Shown here piece by piece: positions 59,608-64,000 of a stretch of DNA of 64,000 nt. The notes below the pieces were generated by a model, which saw nothing but the letters and a program-made list of their open reading frames with translations, was not told the DNA's origin and made no database searches. Position 1 is the stretch's first letter, and each line of letters begins with the position of its first letter. Source of the stretch: Ancylobacter sonchi (GTDB taxonomy: Bacteria > Pseudomonadota > Alphaproteobacteria > Rhizobiales > Xanthobacteraceae); assembly GCF_018390695.1 (NCBI RefSeq), contig NZ_JAHBGF010000028.1, forward strand, positions 496,001 to 560,000, in the 5' to 3' direction. Both the position numbers and the translations under genes were made by a program.

Positions 59608-60593
59608 GAGCGCTGCTTCGCCGCGAGGCCGTGGATGGCAGTGGTGATCATCAATTCGTCCGCCTGCGTGGTCTCGATGAAGCGGGCGAGGCCTTGCGCC
59701 ACCTTTTCCGGGCCGCCGACCAGCACGCGCTCGCGGTTGCGGGCGATGAAGCGGCGGTCGGATTCGCTATAGGGATGCGCGGCGGCCTCCTCCGGCGTCG
59801 GGATCGGCCGGTATTCGCCGTGCTGACGGCGCAGATGCGAGAGATCGATGCTGCCGGCGAGATACTCCGCCTCCTCGTCGGTGTCGGCGCACACCACCGC
59901 CAGCGCCAGGATCGCGTGCGGCTTCGCCAGGTTCGGCGAGGGGCGGAAGCCGTCGCGATAGCTCAGCATGGCGTCCAAAACATCATGATTCGCAAAGTGA
60001 TGCGCGAAAGCGAAGCCGAGGCCGAGCTGTGCCGCCAGCCGGGCGCTGTAGCCGGAGGAGCCCAGCAGCCAGATCGGCGGCAGCGGCACGTCGACCGGCA
60101 TCACCGAGATGTGGCGATAGGGGTGGTCGTCCGGCCAGCCATCGGTCTCCCAGGCCATCAGCTCCTTCAGCCGGTCGAGGAAATCGTCGGCGGGGTCCAT
60201 GTCGCGGCGGCGGCGCAGGGCGCGGGCGGTGAGCTGGTCGGTGCCCGGCGCCCGGCCGAGGCCAAGGTCGACGCGGCCGGGATACAGCCCTTCCAGCACC
60301 TTGAAGCGCTCGGCGACCACCAGCGGCGAGTGGTTCGGCAGCATGACGCCGCCGGAGCCGACGCGTAAATTCCGCGTCGCCGCAAGGATTTGGCCGGCCA
60401 TGATATCCGGTGCGCCGGAGGCGACCGACGGCAGATTGTGGTGCTCAGCGACCCAGAAGCGGGTGTAGCCCAGCGCATCCACCTGCCGGGCCAGCGCGAT
60501 GGTGCCGGCCAGCGCCTGCGGTCCGCTGCCGCCGGAGGTGACGAAGGAGAGGTCGAGCACCGAGAGCGGCACGCGGATCGCGGGAGCGTTCAT
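59562..60593 (-). CDS. LLM-class flavin-dependent oxidoreductase
   Basis: This 343-residue TIM-barrel protein starts at MNAPAIRVPLSVLDLSFVTSGGS. It belongs to the MsnO8/luciferase-like subgroup: GYTRFWVAEHHNLPSVASGAPDIM, LRVGSGGVMLPNHSPLVVAERFKVLEGLYPGRVDLGLGRAPGTD, and IWLLGSSGYSARLAAQLGLGFAFAHHF. Such enzymes use FMNH2 and oxygen, often as alkanal or aromatic monooxygenases; no substrate can be named. It diverges from putA across a 208-bp gap. Confidence 0.9.
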   Translation of the reverse strand: MNAPAIRVPLSVLDLSFVTSGGSGPQALAGTIALARQVDALGYTRFWVAEHHNLPSVASGAPDIMAGQILAATRNLRVGSGGVMLPNHSPLVVAERFKVLEGLYPGRVDLGLGRAPGTDQLTARALRRRRDMDPADDFLDRLKELMAWETDGWPDDHPYRHISVMPVDVPLPPIWLLGSSGYSARLAAQLGLGFAFAHHFANHDVLDAMLSYRDGFRPSPNLAKPHAILALAVVCADTDEEAEYLAGSIDLSHLRRQHGEYRPIPTPEEAAAHPYSESDRRFIARNRERVLVGGPEKVAQGLARFIETTQADELMITTAIHGLAAKQRSYELLAEMAGLSVPA

Positions 60594-60726
60594 GAAAGGA
60601 GCCGTTGGCTGATGGCGGTCAGCATGGTGAGGTAAGCTGGTTTGGCCGTCGCGCAAGACCGTCACGCAAGACCGATGCGGTGGCCGATGCGAACGGATCC
60701 GGCGCCTGAATGACCGATGAGGGTGA

Positions 60727-60757
60727 GGTTGCACCTTATTGCGGAAAAGGTGCAACC
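60727..60757. promoter_or_regulatory. PutA operator: perfect inverted repeat with two GTTGCA sites
   Basis: GGTTGCACCTT (60727-60737) and AAGGTGCAACC (60747-60757) are exact reverse complements with a 9-nt spacer. Each arm holds GTTGCA, the core sequence bound by the ribbon-helix-helix domain of E. coli PutA. The repeat lies 45 bp before the putA start. Since this PutA has the same domain, autoregulation by proline availability is strongly suggested. Confidence 0.8.
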
Positions 60758-60801
60758 CATGTATCCGAGCAGTGACCACATTCCATCTGGCGGGGGCAAC
60801 C

Positions 60802-63800
60802 ATGGCGACAACCACCATCGGCCTGAAGATCGACGACGAGCTGCGCGCCCGCCTCAAGGCGGCGGCGGAGAGCGAGGGGCGCACGCCGCATTCGCTGCTG
60901 AAGCAGGCGGTGATCGGCATCGTCGAGCGCATCGAGCAGGGCCTGCCGATCGATCCCGAGCCGATGGAGCCCGACGCGGCGGCGCACCACCTCGACACCG
61001 ACAGCCCGTTCCTGCCCTTCGCCCGGGGGGTGAAGCCGCAGAGCGTGCTGCGTGCCCGCATCACCAGCGCCTATCGCCAGCCGGAGACCGAATGCGTCTC
61101 CATGCTGCTGCCGGGCGCCACCCTGCCCCCGGCCAAGGCGGAGGCCGCATCGGCGCGCGCCCGCACCCTGGTCTCGGCGCTGCGCGAGAAGGGGCAGAAG
61201 GGGCCGGTCGAGGGACTGATCCACGAATATGCGCTGTCCAGCCAGGAGGGCGTCGCCTTGATGTGCCTCGCCGAGGCGCTGCTGCGCATTCCCGACCGCG
61301 CCACCCGCGACGCGCTGATCCGCGACAAGATCGGCCATGGCGACTGGCAGGCGCATGTCGGGCACTCGCCGTCGCTGTTCGTCAACGCCGCCACCTGGGG
61401 GCTGGTGCTGACCGGCAAGCTCACCACCACCAATAGCGAGGCCGGCCTCACCGGCGCGCTCTCCCGGCTGATCGGCCGCGGCGGCGAGCCGCTGATCCGC
61501 AAGGGCGTCGACGTCGCCATGCGGATGATGGGCGAGCAGTTCGTCACCGGCCAGACCATCTCCGAGGCGCTGGCCAATTCGCGCGCCATGGAGGCGAAGG
61601 GCTTCCGCTACTCCTTCGACATGCTCGGCGAGGCGGCCACCACGGCGGAGGACGCCCGGCGCTATTTAGCCGACTACGAACAGGCGATCCACGCCATCGG
61701 CAAGGCCTCGGCCGGGCGCGGCATCTATGAAGGACCGGGCATCTCCATCAAGCTGTCGGCGCTGCACCCGCGCTATTCCCGCGCCAAATATGAGCGGGTG
61801 ATGGGCGAATTGCTGCCGCGCGTGGTCTCGCTCGCCCGCCTCGCCCGCCACTACGACATCGGCCTCAACATCGACGCCGAGGAGGCCGACCGGCTGGAGC
61901 TGTCGCTCGACCTAATGGAGGCGCTGTGTTTCGAGGAGAGCCTTTCCGGCTGGAACGGCATCGGCTTCGTGGTGCAGGCCTATCAGAAGCGCTGCCCCTT
62001 CGTGATCGACTATCTGATCGACCTCGCCCGGCGCTCCGGCCACCGGCTGATGGTGCGCCTCGTCAAGGGCGCCTATTGGGACAGCGAGATCAAGCGTGCG
62101 CAGGTCGACGGGCTGGAGGGCTTTCCGGTCTATACCCGCAAGGTGCACACCGACGTCTCCTACATCGCCTGCGCCCGCAAGCTGCTTGGCGCGGCCGATG
62201 CGGTGTTTCCGCAATTCGCCACCCACAATGCGCAGACGGTGGCGAGCATCTTCGAGATCGCCGGGCCGAACTATTATGGCGGCCAGTACGAATTCCAGTG
62301 CCTGCACGGCATGGGCGAGCCGCTCTATGAGGAAGTGGTCGGCAAGGACAAGCTGAACCGGCCGTGCCGCATCTACGCGCCGGTCGGCACCCATGAGACG
62401 CTGCTCGCCTATCTGGTGCGGCGCCTCTTGGAGAACGGCGCCAACTCCTCCTTCGTCAACCGCATCGCCGACGTCAACGTGCCGATCGACGAGCTGATCG
62501 AGGCGCCGGCCGAGGTGGCCGGCCGGCTGGAGCCGGTCGGCGCGCCGCATCCGAAGATCGCCGCGCCGGCCGAGCTGTTCGGCGACATCAGGCGCAACTC
62601 ACAGGGGCTCGATCTTTCCAACGAGCAAAGGCTCGCCTCCTTGGCGGCGGCGCTGCTCGCCGGCTCGGCGCAGGCGCTGAAGGCGGTGCCGCTCATCGGA
62701 GATGGACCTGCCGAGGGCATCGCCCGCGAGATCCGCAACCCCGCCGACCGACGCGATCCCGTCGGCGTGGTCGAGGACGCGACGCCCGAGATCTGCGCCC
62801 GCGCCATGGAACTGGCGGTGGCGGCGGCGCCGATCTGGCAGTCCACCACCCCCGCTGAGCGAGCCGCCTGCCTTGCCCGCGCCGCCGACGCCTTCGAGGC
62901 GCGGATGCCCGAGCTGATCGGCATCGTGGTGCGTGAGGCCGGCAAGTCCTACCCCAATGCGGTGGGCGAGGTGCGCGAGGCGGTCGACTTCCTGCGCTAT
63001 TACGGGGCGCAGGCGCGCGACGGTCTCTCCAACGATACCCATCGCCCACTCGGGCCGGTGGTGTGCATCAGCCCGTGGAACTTTCCGCTCGCCATCTTCA
63101 CCGGGCAGGTGGCCGCCGCGCTCGCCGCCGGCAATCCGGTGCTGGCCAAACCGGCGGAAGAGACGCCGCTGATCGCCTTCGCCGCCGTCACCATGCTGCG
63201 CGAGGCGGGGGTGCCGGCGGGGGCGTTGCAGCTATTGCCGGGTGCCGGCGATGTCGGCGCGGCGCTGGTGGGCGATCCCCGCACGCGCGGCGTGATGTTC
63301 ACCGGCTCGACCGAGGTGGCGCGGCTGATCCAGCGCCAGCTCGCCGGGCGCCTCACGCCGGACGGCCAGCCGATCCCGCTGATCGCCGAGACCGGCGGGC
63401 AGAACGCGATGATCGTCGACTCCTCGGCGCTCGCCGAGCAGGTGGTCGCCGACGTCATCGGCTCGGCCTTCGATTCGGCGGGGCAGCGCTGCTCGGCGCT
63501 GCGCATCCTGTGCCTGCAGGAGGATATCGCCGATCGCACCCTGACCATGCTGAAGGGCGCGCTGCACGAGCTCGCCATCGGCAACCCCGTGCACCTCGCG
63601 ACCGATGTCGGCCCGGTGATCACCTCGGAGGCGCAGGCCACCATCGAGGCGCATATCGAGCGCATGCGAAAGGCCGGGCACGCGGTCGAGCAGCTGGAGC
63701 TGGCGGACGACTGCGCGCATGGCAGCTTCGTGCCGCCGACGCTGATCGAGATCGCCGACATCGCCGAGCTGAAGCGCGAGGTGTTCGGCCCGGTGCTGCA

Positions 63801-64000
63801 CGTGCTGCGCTACAAGCGCGACAAGATCGGCGCGCTGATCGAGGCGGTGAACGCCACCGGCTACGGCCTCACCTTCGGCCTGCACACCCGTATCGACGAG
63901 ACCATCGCCGAGGTGACCGCGCGCATCGAGGCCGGCAATCTCTATGTGAACCGTAACATCATCGGCGCGGTGGTGGGGGTGCAGCCCTTCGGCGGGCATG
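60802..64000 (+). CDS. putA: PutA, trifunctional proline dehydrogenase / P5C dehydrogenase / repressor (3' end cut by window)
   Basis: About 1066 codons are present and the frame runs off the right edge. Residues 1-45 are a ribbon-helix-helix DNA-binding domain (TTTIGLKIDDELRARLKAAA, RTPHSLLKQAV), so it can repress itself. The proline dehydrogenase barrel follows (about 220-540; RLVKGAYWDSEIKRAQ, ATHNAQTVASI, YEFQCLHGMGEPLYEEV) and binds FAD. The aldehyde dehydrogenase domain (from about 600) has ISPWNFPLAIFTGQVAAALAAGN, catalytic E863 in AETGGQNAMIV and C897 in SAGQRCSALRI. Together they oxidise proline to glutamate by channelling. Full PutA is about 1200-1300 residues, so the C-terminal portion is missing. 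Confidence 0.97.
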   Translation, partial: MATTTIGLKIDDELRARLKAAAESEGRTPHSLLKQAVIGIVERIEQGLPIDPEPMEPDAAAHHLDTDSPFLPFARGVKPQSVLRARITSAYRQPETECVSMLLPGATLPPAKAEAASARARTLVSALREKGQKGPVEGLIHEYALSSQEGVALMCLAEALLRIPDRATRDALIRDKIGHGDWQAHVGHSPSLFVNAATWGLVLTGKLTTTNSEAGLTGALSRLIGRGGEPLIRKGVDVAMRMMGEQFVTGQTISEALANSRAMEAKGFRYSFDMLGEAATTAEDARRYLADYEQAIHAIGKASAGRGIYEGPGISIKLSALHPRYSRAKYERVMGELLPRVVSLARLARHYDIGLNIDAEEADRLELSLDLMEALCFEESLSGWNGIGFVVQAYQKRCPFVIDYLIDLARRSGHRLMVRLVKGAYWDSEIKRAQVDGLEGFPVYTRKVHTDVSYIACARKLLGAADAVFPQFATHNAQTVASIFEIAGPNYYGGQYEFQCLHGMGEPLYEEVVGKDKLNRPCRIYAPVGTHETLLAYLVRRLLENGANSSFVNRIADVNVPIDELIEAPAEVAGRLEPVGAPHPKIAAPAELFGDIRRNSQGLDLSNEQRLASLAAALLAGSAQALKAVPLIGDGPAEGIAREIRNPADRRDPVGVVEDATPEICARAMELAVAAAPIWQSTTPAERAACLARAADAFEARMPELIGIVVREAGKSYPNAVGEVREAVDFLRYYGAQARDGLSNDTHRPLGPVVCISPWNFPLAIFTGQVAAALAAGNPVLAKPAEETPLIAFAAVTMLREAGVPAGALQLLPGAGDVGAALVGDPRTRGVMFTGSTEVARLIQRQLAGRLTPDGQPIPLIAETGGQNAMIVDSSALAEQVVADVIGSAFDSAGQRCSALRILCLQEDIADRTLTMLKGALHELAIGNPVHLATDVGPVITSEAQATIEAHIERMRKAGHAVEQLELADDCAHGSFVPPTLIEIADIAELKREVFGPVLHVLRYKRDKIGALIEAVNATGYGLTFGLHTRIDETIAEVTARIEAGNLYVNRNIIGAVVGVQPFGGH

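Overview
The window looks like a contiguous piece of chromosome from a high-GC alphaproteobacterium of the order Hyphomicrobiales, probably near Xanthobacteraceae or Bradyrhizobiaceae. This is inferred from family content, not from a marker gene. The signs are the order ntrB-ntrC-ntrY-ntrX-trkA, a fused IspDF, a PdhB carrying its own lipoyl domain, a Bradyrhizobium-type cyclic beta-glucan locus, a DUF3126 gene, and promoters resembling those of the alphaproteobacterial stress sigma factor EcfG. I found no insertion sequence, prophage, CRISPR array, tRNA or rRNA gene. Most of the window is housekeeping.

Layout. 1-8.0 kb (minus): dus, ntrB, ntrC, ntrY, ntrX and trkA, covering nitrogen control and potassium. 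8.2-9.9 kb (plus): ispDF and a cinA C-terminal gene. 10-20 kb (mostly minus): a central-metabolism block of eno, ftsB, pdhA, a small membrane protein, pdhB, pdhC, lpdA, a GlsB-type protein, lipA and a COQ10/RatA-like gene. It supplies the pyruvate dehydrogenase complex together with the enzyme that makes its lipoyl cofactor. 19.8-24.7 kb: queF, a family 2 glycosyltransferase, glmS and glmU. 24.9-30.6 kb: a four-helix membrane protein, then ndvC-, ndvD- and ndvB-like genes for periplasmic cyclic beta-(1,3),(1,6)-glucan. 30.8-46.2 kb: scattered genes, including an HTH-VOC fusion, thrS, yidD, an acid phosphatase, an IscU-like gene, folE, hisI, a CBS protein, a rhomboid, two transglutaminase-fold proteins, gamma-carbonic anhydrase, cysE, hydrolases, a flavin monooxygenase and an SMR exporter. 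46.3-49.4 kb: a LysR regulator and eutBC. 50.4-58.3 kb (minus): a full kdp operon with its sensor kinase and regulator, preceded by an unlisted 28-residue membrane peptide and kdpF. 58.6-64 kb: an EamA exporter, an LLM flavin oxidoreductase and putA, which runs off the end.

The most informative signals are regulatory. A perfect 11-bp inverted repeat upstream of putA carries two GTTGCA sites, the motif known for PutA self-repression. EcfG-type promoter matches (GGAAC, 16-17 nt, CGTT) stand before ndvB and before the CBS-domain gene. A row of four hairpins separates pdhC from lpdA. A 21-nt palindrome lies just before ntrY. NtrX lacks the GAFTGA loop that NtrC keeps. I did not see a clearly novel multi-gene system. 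The best candidates for new biology are the small membrane proteins inside the pdh and kdp operons and the proposed stress control of cyclic glucan synthesis.
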